From Chryseobacterium sp. OSA05B (GTDB lineage: Bacteria > Bacteroidota > Bacteroidia > Flavobacteriales > Weeksellaceae), in assembly GCF_019970065.1 (NCBI RefSeq), contig NZ_JAHXYH010000002.1, positions 372,001 to 436,000 on the forward strand: a stretch of 64,000 bases of DNA, written 5' to 3'. The notes under the pieces were generated by a model, which ran no database searches, was not told the origin of the DNA, and was given only the letters and a program-made list of their open reading frames with translations. A program made the translations under genes and the position numbers. Of the stretch, positions 48,686 to 58,595 are shown one piece after another; position 1 is the first letter of the stretch; every line of letters begins with the position of its first letter.

Positions 48686-50725
48686 ATGAAAAATCAATCA
48701 CAGACATTGTTTCAAAAAGATTTGGTGAACGAAGCGATCAGACAGTCCTTCGTCAAGCTGAATCCGAAAATCATGTTTAAAAATCCCGTGATGTTCCTGG
48801 TAGAGGTCGGAACTGTTGTGATGTTCATCGTAAGTCTTTTCAGTCTTACAGGAGACAAATCGCAGGGAAGCTTTGCTTATAACTTTACGGTATTCATTAT
48901 CTTATTTTTCACCGTTCTCTTCGCGAATTTTGCAGAAGCCATTGCAGAAGCCAGAGGAAAAGCTCAGGCGGATACGCTCAGAAAAACACGTGAAGAAACT
49001 CCAGCCAAAGTCGTTTTGGAGAACAAACCAGGATTTCAGGTAGAAACCGTTCTGAGAATGTCTGCCGAAATGAAACTGGGTGATATTTTCCTTTGCGAAA
49101 CCGGAGATCAGATCCCGATGGACGGAGAAATCATCGAAGGACTTGCTACCATTGATGAATCTGCGATCACCGGAGAAAGTGCACCTGTTATCCGTGAATC
49201 CGGAGGGGACAAAAGTTCTGTAACCGGAGGTACAAAGGTTCTTTCAGACAGAATAAAAGTAAAAGTGACCACCAAACCTGGAGAGTCCTTTTTAGATAAA
49301 ATGATTGCACTTGTAGAAGGAGCATCAAGACAGAAAACACCTAATGAAATCGCATTAACTATACTTTTGGCAGGATTTACCCTGACCTTTATTATCGTAA
49401 CACTCACTTTAAAACCTTTTGCAGACTACGCGCAGACTCCCATTACTATTGCGGCATTTATATCACTTTTCGTTTGTTTGATTCCCACAACCATTGGAGG
49501 TCTGCTTTCTGCAATCGGAATCGCCGGAATGGACAGAGCCCTGAGAGCGAATGTAATCACTAAAAGCGGTAAAGCCGTGGAAACTGCCGGAGATATTGAT
49601 GTATTGCTTCTTGATAAAACAGGAACTATCACCATTGGAAACCGTAAAGCAACAGAATTTCACCCTGCAGACGGAATCAGACTGCCGGACTTTATTAAAG
49701 CTTCTGCGTTAAGTTCAGTAGCGGATGAAACGCCGGAAGGAAAATCCATTATAGAACTAAGCCAGCTGAAATCAGAAGACCTTCTTGTTCCCAACCCGGT
49801 CTACATTGATTTCTCGGCGGAAACCAGAACCTCAGGAATTGATTTTGAAGACACAAGGATCAGAAAAGGAGCTTATGACACGATAAAAAAACTGACTGAA
49901 AAAGCCGGGAACATCTTCCCTAAAGAAACCCAGGACGCCGTTACCAAAATTTCTGAAAACGGAGGAACTCCTCTTGTGGTAAGCGTTAATGAAAAAGTCT
50001 GGGGCGTCATCGAACTTCAGGATATCATTAAAACAGGAATTCAGGAACGTTTCCAGAGACTGAGAAAAATGGGGGTGAAAACGGTGATGGTAACCGGAGA
50101 TAATCCTCTGACTGCAAAATTCATTGCAGAAAAGGCAGGCGTAGATGATTTCATTGCCGAAGCCAAGCCTGAAGACAAAATGAACTACATTAAAAAAGAG
50201 CAGCAGGAAGGAAAGCTGGTCGCCATGATGGGAGACGGAACGAATGACGCGCCGGCACTGGCTCAGGCCGATGTGGGGGTAGCGATGAACAGCGGAACAC
50301 AGGCTGCAAAAGAAGCCGGTAACATGGTAGACCTTGACAATGACCCTACGAAACTGATCGAGATCGTGGAGATTGGGAAACAGCTGCTGATGACCCGTGG
50401 AACACTGACGACTTTCAGTATTGCGAATGACGTTGCTAAATATTTTGCCATTATTCCGGCACTGTTTATCACCTTCATTCCTTCACTTCAAAAGTTGAAT
50501 ATTATGAATCTTCACAGCCCGGAAACAGCTATCTTATCAGCCGTTATTTTCAATGCCGTGATCATTCCTTTCCTTATTCCATTAGCGTTAAAAGGAGTTG
50601 CCTATAAACCGATTGGTGCCAGTGCGCTCTTAAGAAGAAACCTTTTAATCTATGGTTTGGGTGGTGTTATTGTTCCGTTTATCGGGATCAAAATCATCGA
50701 TTTAGTGATCAGTTTATTCTATTAA
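48686..50725 (+). CDS. kdpB: Potassium-transporting P-type ATPase subunit KdpB
   Basis: A 679-residue catalytic subunit. The phosphorylated Asp310 is in [14 protein letters not shown] is at 162-165; the hinge motif [20 protein letters not shown] is intact. I choose ATG 48686 ([12 protein letters not shown]); the frame is open to 48644 but the extra residues have no counterpart in the family. TGES includes the serine whose phosphorylation inhibits E. coli KdpB at high potassium, so the same control is possible. kdpC starts 10 bp later. Confidence 0.96.
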   Translation: MKNQSQTLFQKDLVNEAIRQSFVKLNPKIMFKNPVMFLVEVGTVVMFIVSLFSLTGDKSQGSFAYNFTVFIILFFTVLFANFAEAIAEARGKAQADTLRKTREETPAKVVLENKPGFQVETVLRMSAEMKLGDIFLCETGDQIPMDGEIIEGLATIDESAITGESAPVIRESGGDKSSVTGGTKVLSDRIKVKVTTKPGESFLDKMIALVEGASRQKTPNEIALTILLAGFTLTFIIVTLTLKPFADYAQTPITIAAFISLFVCLIPTTIGGLLSAIGIAGMDRALRANVITKSGKAVETAGDIDVLLLDKTGTITIGNRKATEFHPADGIRLPDFIKASALSSVADETPEGKSIIELSQLKSEDLLVPNPVYIDFSAETRTSGIDFEDTRIRKGAYDTIKKLTEKAGNIFPKETQDAVTKISENGGTPLVVSVNEKVWGVIELQDIIKTGIQERFQRLRKMGVKTVMVTGDNPLTAKFIAEKAGVDDFIAEAKPEDKMNYIKKEQQEGKLVAMMGDGTNDAPALAQADVGVAMNSGTQAAKEAGNMVDLDNDPTKLIEIVEIGKQLLMTRGTLTTFSIANDVAKYFAIIPALFITFIPSLQKLNIMNLHSPETAILSAVIFNAVIIPFLIPLALKGVAYKPIGASALLRRNLLIYGLGGVIVPFIGIKIIDLVISLFY

Positions 50726-50735
50726 AATTAAAAAA

Positions 50736-51293
50736 ATGAAAAATCATATTGTTGCAGCATTCAGACTGACTTTTGTAATGCTGGCTATCGTAGGAATTTA
50801 TCTGCTTATCGTATACGCAGGCTCAAAAATATTGCCTACGAAGGGAAATGCAGAGATCATTACCCAAAACGGACAGAAATTCTACGCCAATATCGGGCAG
50901 GAATTTAAATCTGAAAAATATTTCCAGGGACGTCCTTCAGCTGTTGATTATAATGCCGCAGGAAGCGCAGGAAGTAATAAAGGCCCAAGCAATGAAGAAT
51001 ACCTGCAAATCGTACAGAAAAGGATAGATACCTTAAAGATGATCCATCCGGGAATGGGAAATACAAAAGTTCCTGTGGAATTGGTAACAGCCAGTGGAAG
51101 CGGCCTGGATCCGGATATTTCTGAAGAAGGAGCTTTGTATCAGGTCAAGAAAATTGCAGCAGTCAGAAATCTTTCTGAAGAAAAAGTAAGAAATTTAGTA
51201 AAAAACCAAACAGAAAAACCGTTTTTAGGACTTCTAGGTCCGTCAAAAATAAATGTACTGAAGCTTAATATCGCTTTGGATCAATTAAAATAA
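50736..51293 (+). CDS. kdpC: Potassium-transporting ATPase subunit KdpC
   Basis: A 185-residue subunit with one N-terminal helix (10-30, FRLTFVMLAIVGIYLLIVYA) and a periplasmic domain with the family signatures YFQGRPSAVDYNAAGSAGSN and SGLDPDISEEGALYQ. It assists potassium loading and complex assembly. Length is normal (E. coli 190). The porin gene follows after 13 bp. Confidence 0.95.
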   Translation: MKNHIVAAFRLTFVMLAIVGIYLLIVYAGSKILPTKGNAEIITQNGQKFYANIGQEFKSEKYFQGRPSAVDYNAAGSAGSNKGPSNEEYLQIVQKRIDTLKMIHPGMGNTKVPVELVTASGSGLDPDISEEGALYQVKKIAAVRNLSEEKVRNLVKNQTEKPFLGLLGPSKINVLKLNIALDQLK

Positions 51294-51306
51294 TCTAGCC
51301 ATCACC

Positions 51307-52395
51307 GTGAAAAAATATATCATTACGAGTGCCGTATTATTTGGGATCTTTTTCCCGAAAGCACAATCATCAGATTCATTAAAAACAGAAAATAAAGTGA
51401 CTTTTTCTGCCTATGCAGAACTTTTCTACACGTATGACTTTAATGAGCCTGCCAATCATCTCCGTCAGAATTTTTTATATTCCTACAACAGACATAATGA
51501 GGTCAATCTCAATTTAGGATTGATAAAAGCAAATTATCAGAGTGAAAATCTCCGCGCCAATGTAGCTTTAATGGCCGGAACCTACGCGCAGGACAATATG
51601 GCTGCCGAGCAGGATGCACTGCGCTACGTCAACGAAGCGAATATCGGGATCAGAATTTCAAAAACCAAAAATCTGTGGATCGATGCAGGGATTATGCCTT
51701 CCCACATCGGTTGGGAAAGTGCCATAGGAAAAGATAATGTGAATCTCACCAGAAGTTTTGCCGCAGAAAACTCACCGTATTTCGAAACGGGAGCAAAGGT
51801 TTCTTACACTTCAGACAATGGAAAATGGTTTTTAAGCGGATTGGTGCTTAATGGCTGGCAGCGTATTGCAAAACCGGAAGGTAACCAGACGATTTCATTC
51901 GGGCACCAGGTGACCTACAAACCGACAGAAAAAATTACGCTGAATAGCAGTTCATTCATCGGAAACGACAAATCAAAAGCTGAAAAAAGGATGCGGTATT
52001 TCCATGATCTTTACGGAAATTTTCAGTTGACAGATCGATTCTCAGCATTGCTTGGGTTCGATATCGGGGCTGAACAGAAAGAGAAAGGGAGCAGCAGCTA
52101 TAACATCTGGTATACTCCCAATGTGTTAATGAAATATCAGCTTGATAGCAAGTGGGCGCTGGCAGGAAGAGTTGAATATTACAATGATAAAAACGGCGTG
52201 ATCATTAGCACCAAAACGCCCAATGGTTTCCAAACCTTTGGATATTCTCTGAATGTTGATTATGCCATTCTGAAGAATGTGGTTTTCCGTACAGAAGCGA
52301 GAGGATTTACGTCTAAAGATGCCATTTTTGTGAAAAACGGAGAGATGAAGCAGGGGAATTTCTTTATCACGACAAGTTTGGCTGCCTGGTTTTAG
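51307..52395 (+). CDS. Outer-membrane beta-barrel porin in the kdp operon
   Basis: 362 residues, GTG start at 51307. Signal peptide to about residue 19 (VLFGIFFPKAQS), then alternating amphipathic strands ending in aromatic residues and a C-terminal Phe (FITTSLAAWF), typical of outer-membrane barrels of the putative porin-2/OmpL-like type. It sits 13 bp after kdpC and before the kdpD half, inside the operon. The inferred role is to let potassium through the outer membrane when Kdp is induced, or to sense envelope osmotic state. Substrate not shown by sequence. Confidence 0.78.
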   Translation: MKKYIITSAVLFGIFFPKAQSSDSLKTENKVTFSAYAELFYTYDFNEPANHLRQNFLYSYNRHNEVNLNLGLIKANYQSENLRANVALMAGTYAQDNMAAEQDALRYVNEANIGIRISKTKNLWIDAGIMPSHIGWESAIGKDNVNLTRSFAAENSPYFETGAKVSYTSDNGKWFLSGLVLNGWQRIAKPEGNQTISFGHQVTYKPTEKITLNSSSFIGNDKSKAEKRMRYFHDLYGNFQLTDRFSALLGFDIGAEQKEKGSSSYNIWYTPNVLMKYQLDSKWALAGRVEYYNDKNGVIISTKTPNGFQTFGYSLNVDYAILKNVVFRTEARGFTSKDAIFVKNGEMKQGNFFITTSLAAWF

Positions 52396-52942
52396 AAAGT
52401 GAAAATTAATTAACCACAAAGTGACAAAAGTTTTTAGCACTTAAGTTATTTTGAAGTTTAAATACATTGTGAAAAGAAGATCACATAAGTTTTAAAAAAA
52501 TCAAAAATTTTTATATTGAATAATAGGAGTAAACAATGTTGAAGTAAAATTGGAGAAACGCAAAGGCGCAAAGCTTTATTTAAACGCGTTTTTAAGACGC
52601 AAGAAAATCAAAGATTTTAAGAACGGGTGACGAGGAGATTGCTTCGTCGCTATGCTCCTCGCAATGACAGCAGCATTAAATTGTATCGGAGATAAAATCC
52701 TGGCGTATTAAAACATTCGAATTAGAAAAAAACTTACGTCTTTGCGATCACCAACAAATTACGTAAACATCTGTGAAAATCTGTGTAATCCGTGTGATCT
52801 GCGGGAGATAAAAAAACATCAACAAGATAGTTCAGCGAAATATTTTATACAGAATAATCGTAACTTACTTATAAAGTCTAAAGCGGTGGAAAATAAACCT
52901 TTTGTGCCTTTTGTATTAAAAAAAATAAAGCAAAAAAAATCA
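52396..52942. repeat. Intergenic DNA with flavobacterial dispersed sequences
   Basis: This 547-bp gap contains ACCACAAAGTGACAAAAG, GAGATTGCTTCGTCGCTATG with GCTCCTCGCAATGAC (52638-52669), and CATCTGTGAAAATCTGTGTA with ATCCGTGTGATCTGCGG (52769-52804). From general knowledge these strings recur between genes of many Bacteroidota. The kdpD-half frame stays open through the last part, but those residues are a translation of the repeat. No gene is supported. Confidence 0.6.
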
Positions 52943-54052
52943 ATGTCATCAGCAAAACATTTTTTAGAATTGATCCAGAAATCCCGGAAAGGAAAATTCA
53001 AGATCTATATCGGGATGAGCGCAGGGGTGGGTAAAACGTTCCGTATGCTTCAGGAGGCGCAGTCTCTGCTGCGTAACGGCATTGATGTGAAAATCGGTTA
53101 TGTAGAAACCCATGACCGTGAGGAAACCGTTGCTCTTACCAACGGAATTCCTGAAATACCGAGAAGGTCAGTTTTCTATAAGGGTAAAAACCTGGAAGAA
53201 ATGGATCTTCAGACCATTATCAATGAACATCCGGAGGTCGTTCTCGTAGATGAATTGGCCCACACCAATGTTGAAGGTTCCAAAAATAAAAAAAGATGGC
53301 AGGATGTGCTGGAAATCCTTGATAACGGGATCAATGTCATCAGTGCCATGAACATCCAGCATATCGAAAGCCTGAATGAAGAGGTGAAAAATATTACAGG
53401 AATAGAAGTTGCTGAACGTGTTCCTGATAAAATTCTGGGTCTTGCCGATGAGGTAGTGAATATCGACCTAACCGCCGATGAGCTGCTGACCCGTCTGAAA
53501 GAAGGGAAAATCTACAAAAAAGAGAAAATCCAGACGGCGCTTACCAATTTCTTTCAGAGCGGACATATCCTGCAGCTCCGGGAGCTTGCCTTAAAAGAAG
53601 TGGCTGCCCATGTAGAAAGAAAGGTAGAAACAGAGATTAAAACAGAAAATTTTAAACCCATAAAATTTCTGGCGTGCATCAGCAGTAATGAAAAGATTGC
53701 TAAAAATATCATCAGGAAAACAGCCCGTCTGGCGAGTTATTATAACAGCCAGTGGACGGTTCTGTATGTTCAAAAGCCATCAGAGAATCCCGAAAAAATT
53801 GCCCTAGACAAACAGCGGTATTTGATTAATAATTTTAATTTAGCACAGGAATTGGGAGCAAAAGTGGTCCGGGTAAAAGAAAACAGCGTCCATAAAGGAA
53901 TTCTGGATTATGTGATTGCCCATAATATCACCACGGTCTGCATCGGAAAACCCCACGCAGAGCTCTGGCAGCGTCTTTCAGGCTATAGCTGGATTTACAC
54001 GCTGATGAACAGGCTGAATGAAAGGCAGATAGATATTATTATTTTATCTTAG
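52943..54052 (+). CDS. kdpD: Stand-alone KdpD sensory half (KdpD-N plus Usp domain)
   Basis: 369 residues from ATG 52943. The KdpD domain spans about 17-225 with Walker A GMSAGVGKT (24-32) and VVLVDELAHTNVEGSKNKKR. A universal-stress-protein domain follows (about 235-369, IKFLACISSNEKIAKNIIR). The protein ends there, lacking the four helices and the kinase that follow in E. coli KdpD. It therefore cannot phosphorylate by itself; the kinase gene 5 bp downstream presumably supplies that function. In E. coli this half binds ATP and c-di-AMP-like signals through its Usp part in some species. Confidence 0.9.
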   Translation: MSSAKHFLELIQKSRKGKFKIYIGMSAGVGKTFRMLQEAQSLLRNGIDVKIGYVETHDREETVALTNGIPEIPRRSVFYKGKNLEEMDLQTIINEHPEVVLVDELAHTNVEGSKNKKRWQDVLEILDNGINVISAMNIQHIESLNEEVKNITGIEVAERVPDKILGLADEVVNIDLTADELLTRLKEGKIYKKEKIQTALTNFFQSGHILQLRELALKEVAAHVERKVETEIKTENFKPIKFLACISSNEKIAKNIIRKTARLASYYNSQWTVLYVQKPSENPEKIALDKQRYLINNFNLAQELGAKVVRVKENSVHKGILDYVIAHNITTVCIGKPHAELWQRLSGYSWIYTLMNRLNERQIDIIILS

Positions 54053-54057
54053 AAGTA

Positions 54058-55773
54058 ATGAAACTTAAAACAAAACTCACCCTAGGCGTAGGTCTTTTAT
54101 TTTTACTCATTGTACTCATGTCAGTGATCGGATCCGTCTATATCAATAAACTGAAATCGGATACGGAAAAGATCCTTACGGCCAATTACAACAGTCTGGA
54201 ATTTTCCAAAAACATGTTGCTGGCACTGGATAAAATAAGCACAGACAGCGCTATTGCCGTTAATGATTTTCAGAAAAACAATAAGCTGCAGGAGAAAAAC
54301 CTTACTGAATTTGGTGAGAAGGAAGCCACTCAAAGTCTGAATCTTCATTTCAACAGTTACCTGAAACAATCTTCTCCGGAAAAGGAAAAACTGATCCGTG
54401 AAGACCTCGCGAAAATCATGTCCCTGAATATGAAAGGGATTGAAAGAAAAAGTGATATCGCCATCATCACCGCTGAAAATGCCACTTTCTGGATTGTAAG
54501 TCTGGGAACGGTGTGTTTTCTGATCGCTTTTATCCTGCTTTTTAATTTGCCACAAACTATTGCAGAACCTATCAACCAGCTTACCTTCGGTATCCGGCAG
54601 ATTGCTGCTAAAAATTACAGTGAAAGGGTTCATTTCAAAGGGAGTGAGGAATTCAACAGTCTTGCGGATTCTTTCAATACCATGGCGGAAAAGCTCCAGG
54701 AGTATGAAAGCAGCAGTCTTTCCAAACAGTTGATGGATAAAAAACGGATTGAAACACTGGTGAACAATATGCATGATGCAGTGATCGGATTGGATGAAAA
54801 CCACTTTATCTACATGATCAATGATGAAGCTTTGAAAATCACCAATCTCCATAAAGAAGAAATCATTGGGAAAACGGTTCATGAAGTCGCTGTTAATAAT
54901 GATCTGATACGCGAATTGCTTAAGAATATTGATCATCCGGTAAAAGAACCGATCAAGATTGTTCGTGATAATAAAGAAAACTATTTTGAACAGGATATTA
55001 TCCCTATCAATATTGTAAAAACGGGTGAAAAGGAGACCAAATATATCGGAAAAGTGATTCTTCTCCGCAATATTACCCCTTTTAAAGAACTTGATTTTGC
55101 TAAAACCAATTTCATAGCTACGATTTCTCACGAGCTTAAAACTCCGATTTCTGCCATAAAAATGGGAGTACAGCTACTTGGAAACCAAAAATTCGGAGAG
55201 TTGAATGACCAGCAGAAAGAACTGCTGAAAAGTATCAATGATGATGGTCAAAGACTATTGAATATCACCGGGGAATTACTGAATCTTTCGCAGGTAGAAA
55301 CCGGAAACATTCGCCTGACCGTTGAAAAATGTTCTCCAAAAGAAGTGGTACAGGCTGCCGTAAAAAATGTTGAAAAGCTGGCAGAACAGAAGAATATTCT
55401 CATCAATACCGAATATCTGATTGGCGATAATGATTTCGTTACGGCCGATTTCGACAAAACAGTCTGGGTGATGAATAATTTTCTTACCAATGCGGTCAAA
55501 CATTCTTTTCAGGACGAGAATATCAATATCACGGTAGAAAAACAGGATTCAATGATTCAGTTCAGTATTACCGATACCGGAAGTGGGATTGATGAAAAGT
55601 ACCACCGCCAGATCTTCGACCGCTATTTTCAGGTTCCGGGAAAGCATCAGAACGGAACAGGGCTGGGACTGGCTATTTCCAAAAATTTTATAGAAAAACA
55701 AAACGGCGAAATAGGAGTGAACAGTTCTCCCAATCAGGGAAGTACTTTTTATTTCAGGCTGCCGGTGGCATAA
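54058..55773 (+). CDS. Membrane histidine kinase, partner of split KdpD
   Basis: 571 residues. Helices at 7-28 and 142-163 frame a periplasmic helical sensor of about 110 residues, followed by HAMP (165-220), PAS (230-345), HisKA with His358 (ATISHELKTPISAIK) and HATPase (NNFLTNAVKHSF; DTGSGI; GTGLGLAIS). It starts 5 bp after the KdpD half, so the two are co-translated. The likely partner for phosphotransfer is the NtrC-type regulator at the other end of the locus. Confidence 0.92.
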   Translation: MKLKTKLTLGVGLLFLLIVLMSVIGSVYINKLKSDTEKILTANYNSLEFSKNMLLALDKISTDSAIAVNDFQKNNKLQEKNLTEFGEKEATQSLNLHFNSYLKQSSPEKEKLIREDLAKIMSLNMKGIERKSDIAIITAENATFWIVSLGTVCFLIAFILLFNLPQTIAEPINQLTFGIRQIAAKNYSERVHFKGSEEFNSLADSFNTMAEKLQEYESSSLSKQLMDKKRIETLVNNMHDAVIGLDENHFIYMINDEALKITNLHKEEIIGKTVHEVAVNNDLIRELLKNIDHPVKEPIKIVRDNKENYFEQDIIPINIVKTGEKETKYIGKVILLRNITPFKELDFAKTNFIATISHELKTPISAIKMGVQLLGNQKFGELNDQQKELLKSINDDGQRLLNITGELLNLSQVETGNIRLTVEKCSPKEVVQAAVKNVEKLAEQKNILINTEYLIGDNDFVTADFDKTVWVMNNFLTNAVKHSFQDENINITVEKQDSMIQFSITDTGSGIDEKYHRQIFDRYFQVPGKHQNGTGLGLAISKNFIEKQNGEIGVNSSPNQGSTFYFRLPVA

Positions 55774-55845
55774 TGTTTAAGCGGATATTTTTAATATATT
55801 TGAACATTAAAATTAAAGACGATAATAGACCTGATTGATACGAGT

Positions 55846-56355
55846 ATGAGAGAAATTCATTTTTATTCAAGTAAAATTGTAAGTTCTATCATGTTTGTCT
55901 TTTCTGCTTTATTTACCTATAATTTTATATTTATGGATATGGGCCGCTATAGTCTTTTTAAAGTAATTATGTTTAATCTGGGTTTTGTATTGTTTCTTTT
56001 TGGTCTTATTTATTCCCTTATTTTATTGATTCGTAGAAAACCCTTGCTTACGATTACTGATAAGCAGATTATTATTTATGGCGTGTTGGAAAAACGGACG
56101 CTAGTAGATTTTAAAGATATTAAATCCTTTTATATATCAAATACAACTCATCGGGGAATTAAAACGACTGAAAGTATTTTTATCGTTCTAAAACCAGATG
56201 AAAACAAGAAATCAGATAAACTTTCATTTTATTTCCATCAGGCCATAAAGGTTGATATTTTAAATGTCAAAACAAGAGTTTTACTGGAACTTTTGAATTC
56301 GAGGCTTGAAACTTTTAATGATGTGAAGAAATTTGGTTCTGGCGAAATCGTTTAA
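55846..56355 (+). CDS. Two-helix membrane protein, STM3941-like
   Basis: A 169-residue protein. Helices at about 12-30 and 38-62 are followed by a PH-like cytoplasmic domain (LLTITDKQIIIYGVLEKRTL, VDFKDIKSFYISN). The opening MREIHFYSSKIVS recalls the STM3941 family of small PH-domain membrane proteins. The general plan also resembles the T6SS immunity candidate at 22766, without clear sequence similarity. Function unknown. Confidence 0.5.
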   Translation: MREIHFYSSKIVSSIMFVFSALFTYNFIFMDMGRYSLFKVIMFNLGFVLFLFGLIYSLILLIRRKPLLTITDKQIIIYGVLEKRTLVDFKDIKSFYISNTTHRGIKTTESIFIVLKPDENKKSDKLSFYFHQAIKVDILNVKTRVLLELLNSRLETFNDVKKFGSGEIV

Positions 56356-56377
56356 ATTTGAATTAAAATTACACAAG

Positions 56378-56614
56378 ATGAATACATCAGATCTGAAAGC
56401 TGATTTGATTAACAGAATCAGTCAGTTAAAAGAAAAAAGAATTATGGATGAGGTTCAAAAACTGTTAGATTTTGAATTAAATGAAAACGAACATATTCTT
56501 ACTGAACCTCAAAAAACCAGAATTGCTGAGGCACAGGCAGAATACAAAAGTTCAGCCTGTCTTACAGAGGATAAAGCCAATCAGGATATTGAAGAATGGC
56601 TGGGAGGAAAGTAA
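56378..56614 (+). CDS. Antitoxin-like small protein, unpaired
   Basis: 78 residues from ATG 56378 (MNTSDLKADLINRISQLKEK). Two helices precede a C-terminal segment, TEDKANQDIEEWLGGK, that resembles small addiction-module antitoxins whose last helix wraps a RelE/ParE toxin. No RelE-type gene follows; the next ORF is a 53-residue membrane protein. It may be an orphan antitoxin. Family assignment is by pattern only. Confidence 0.4.
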   Translation: MNTSDLKADLINRISQLKEKRIMDEVQKLLDFELNENEHILTEPQKTRIAEAQAEYKSSACLTEDKANQDIEEWLGGK

Positions 56615-56643
56615 CCCAAAAAACATTAATTTAATAGTCAACA

Positions 56644-56805
56644 ATGTTTGATCATATCTTCGATTACTTCCTTCCCATCTGTATTGCATCTCTGGTCATA
56701 CCGGCAATATTTTTTTATTTTCAGAAGAAAAAAATAATCACGAAATACAGACAGCCGGATTCCAGTGAATTGAAAAATATTAGTGGAAAGAGGTTTTTTA
56801 CGTAA
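56644..56805 (+). CDS. 53-residue membrane protein
   Basis: ATG 56644 to TAA 56805: MFDHIFDYFLPICIASLVIP, helix to about residue 27, then a basic tail (KKKIITKYRQPDSSE). It overlaps the following GTG-start ORF by 23 bp. Unrecognised. Confidence 0.4.
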   Translation: MFDHIFDYFLPICIASLVIPAIFFYFQKKKIITKYRQPDSSELKNISGKRFFT

Positions 56806-57109
56806 AAGTTTTCGCTTTTGTACTTTTCATATTCTGCTGAATCAAAACTCTGTTTTTTTATTTCCGGCCGACTTCTATTTTATTCCCAGCCGTTTTATTA
56901 ATCTGAACTTTAATTCCGATAAGAGAAATACGAAAAGCCCTACGTTACTGAGAGAGTTCAGTTTCAATAATGATTCTGTTGTTTTAGTATCTTACCCTGA
57001 TTTTCTGGTAAATGGGAAACGGACAATTTATTTACAGGATCTTACACCTGACCAGATCAAACTTTTCCAGGAAGCTTTAAAGAATAGAATGGTATCTGTT
57101 CGACATTAA
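56783..57109 (+). CDS. Hypothetical protein, GTG start
   Basis: 108 residues from GTG 56783. Hydrophobic near residues 10-37 (FCTFHILLNQNSVFLFPADF); the C-terminal part is soluble (NDSVVLVSYPDFLVNGKRTI). Because it overlaps the 53-residue ORF in another frame, the two could once have been one gene, with a frameshift near 56790. Unrecognised. Confidence 0.4.
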   Translation: MERGFLRKSFRFCTFHILLNQNSVFLFPADFYFIPSRFINLNFNSDKRNTKSPTLLREFSFNNDSVVLVSYPDFLVNGKRTIYLQDLTPDQIKLFQEALKNRMVSVRH

Positions 57110-57148
57110 CAAAATTCCTTTAAATTTACAGAGTAACAAAACCATTCC

Positions 57149-58588
57149 ATGAAAAGCCTCATCAGTCTGTTAGTACTTCTGTTCTTTTTCTGTTCCTATT
57201 CTCAGGTTTCCAAAAGAACGGCCGCGATTATCCAACCCCTTGAAAAAACAAGATTATTCTATGCAAGTGATGACAAAGACATAAAAAAGATAGAAGAATT
57301 ACTGTTTAAAGAAGCGAGTTTGGAAGAACTTGTCTACTTAGCAGAGAAAGGCAAAAATGTTTATATAAAAGCAGCAGCCATTGATGTTTTGGCCAATAAA
57401 AAAGAGGGCGGAAAAATGCTGGATGCGTTTAAGAAAAATCTTCATTCAAAGGAGAAATTAGATTATAGAGGAGGGTGTATTGTAAGTGAACATCTTTTAT
57501 CTGCATATGTTTTTGAATCAGTTTCTGTAGGTGATAATTTTTCAGAAAAAGAACAAGAGAATCTTCACCGCGAAATGGTATCAATTACTCTGAATGCCCA
57601 ACCTGTTAATGCGGAGCTTCTGGAAACTCTGGCCTTTGATTTGCCGCTGGATAATGATAGCTACACTAAAATAAGGAAGCTGGTAATAGATACAAAGTCA
57701 CCCATACTGCTTGTGAATCTTGCAAAATATAAAAATCCTAATGATATAGATCTGATCAAAAGCTTTGGAAAACAGGCTTATCCAGCCATTGAAGAATTTC
57801 CGGATCCGGCGTTTCTGCCAATGATGAAGGAACATATTACTGATTCTTCTCATTTTGCCTTCATGTTTGCATTATCTGAATTCTGCGGTGAAGAGGCTAA
57901 AGAAATAGTGATTAAAGCCATTGAATACAATAAGAAAATCAATAAGGAAAAGGATTGTGGTGGCAATTGCCTGGCTTTCCTCTATCAGCAGATTTCTATA
58001 AAAAAATGTACGCTGTATGATGCTGCACTGGCTGATCTTTGGGTAACGGATAAGATCATTTCTTTTGATATTCTGGATGCCTATGAAAAAACACACACCC
58101 AAAAAGAAACCGCAAAATTTCTGCTGGATGGATTTTTGAAACCCGGACAAGCCGAAGTTATTGCGGTGAATGCATACGATATGGATCATATGGAGGATGA
58201 TGTATCCGGTGAAATGACTTTTGACAATAATCTAAGGCTTGTTACACTGCTGGAAAAAACAAAAAAGATCTCGAGGGAAACTTATGAAAAGGGAGTGAGA
58301 AATTCTCTTCAGTATCTGGATGATCTTGATCTTTACCGTTTCATCTCTAAACTGAAAGATAATGAGGCCGTACTTCAGCATAAGGATGTTCTGCTGGACA
58401 GGGTTAGAAATAATGAAAATGCTTATGGTGCTCTCACGATCATGGATGGTCTGAAAATGCTCAAAGATGAAAAGCTTTTTACTGAAGGGGCCGCTATTAT
58501 TGTCAGCAGAAAAAAAGAGTTTAACAAGTTCCCGGTATGGGAAAGAGAGTATAGAAATTTTATCAAAGAAAATAACATCAAAGAATAG
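57149..58588 (+). CDS. Secreted helical-repeat protein of unknown function
   Basis: 479 residues with a signal peptide cut after CSYSQ (about residue 19). The mature chain is helical and Lys/Glu-rich, with segments such as AAAIDVLANKKEGGKMLDAF that look like HEAT-type repeats. Two cysteines in KDCGGNCLAF could form a disulfide. It starts a run of three closely spaced genes (7 and 33 bp gaps). No known family recognised. Confidence 0.5.
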   Translation: MKSLISLLVLLFFFCSYSQVSKRTAAIIQPLEKTRLFYASDDKDIKKIEELLFKEASLEELVYLAEKGKNVYIKAAAIDVLANKKEGGKMLDAFKKNLHSKEKLDYRGGCIVSEHLLSAYVFESVSVGDNFSEKEQENLHREMVSITLNAQPVNAELLETLAFDLPLDNDSYTKIRKLVIDTKSPILLVNLAKYKNPNDIDLIKSFGKQAYPAIEEFPDPAFLPMMKEHITDSSHFAFMFALSEFCGEEAKEIVIKAIEYNKKINKEKDCGGNCLAFLYQQISIKKCTLYDAALADLWVTDKIISFDILDAYEKTHTQKETAKFLLDGFLKPGQAEVIAVNAYDMDHMEDDVSGEMTFDNNLRLVTLLEKTKKISRETYEKGVRNSLQYLDDLDLYRFISKLKDNEAVLQHKDVLLDRVRNNENAYGALTIMDGLKMLKDEKLFTEGAAIIVSRKKEFNKFPVWEREYRNFIKENNIKE

Positions 58589-58595
58589 TTGAGCT

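Noticed and set aside
52742..52942. A 67-codon N-terminal extension of the KdpD half.
   Set aside because: The extension translates an intergenic dispersed sequence (ATCTGTGAAAATCTGTGTAA type) and has no counterpart in KdpD.
54121..55131. 336-codon minus-strand ORF inside the kinase gene.
   Set aside because: It is antisense to a complete histidine kinase; long only because of codon bias on the coding strand.
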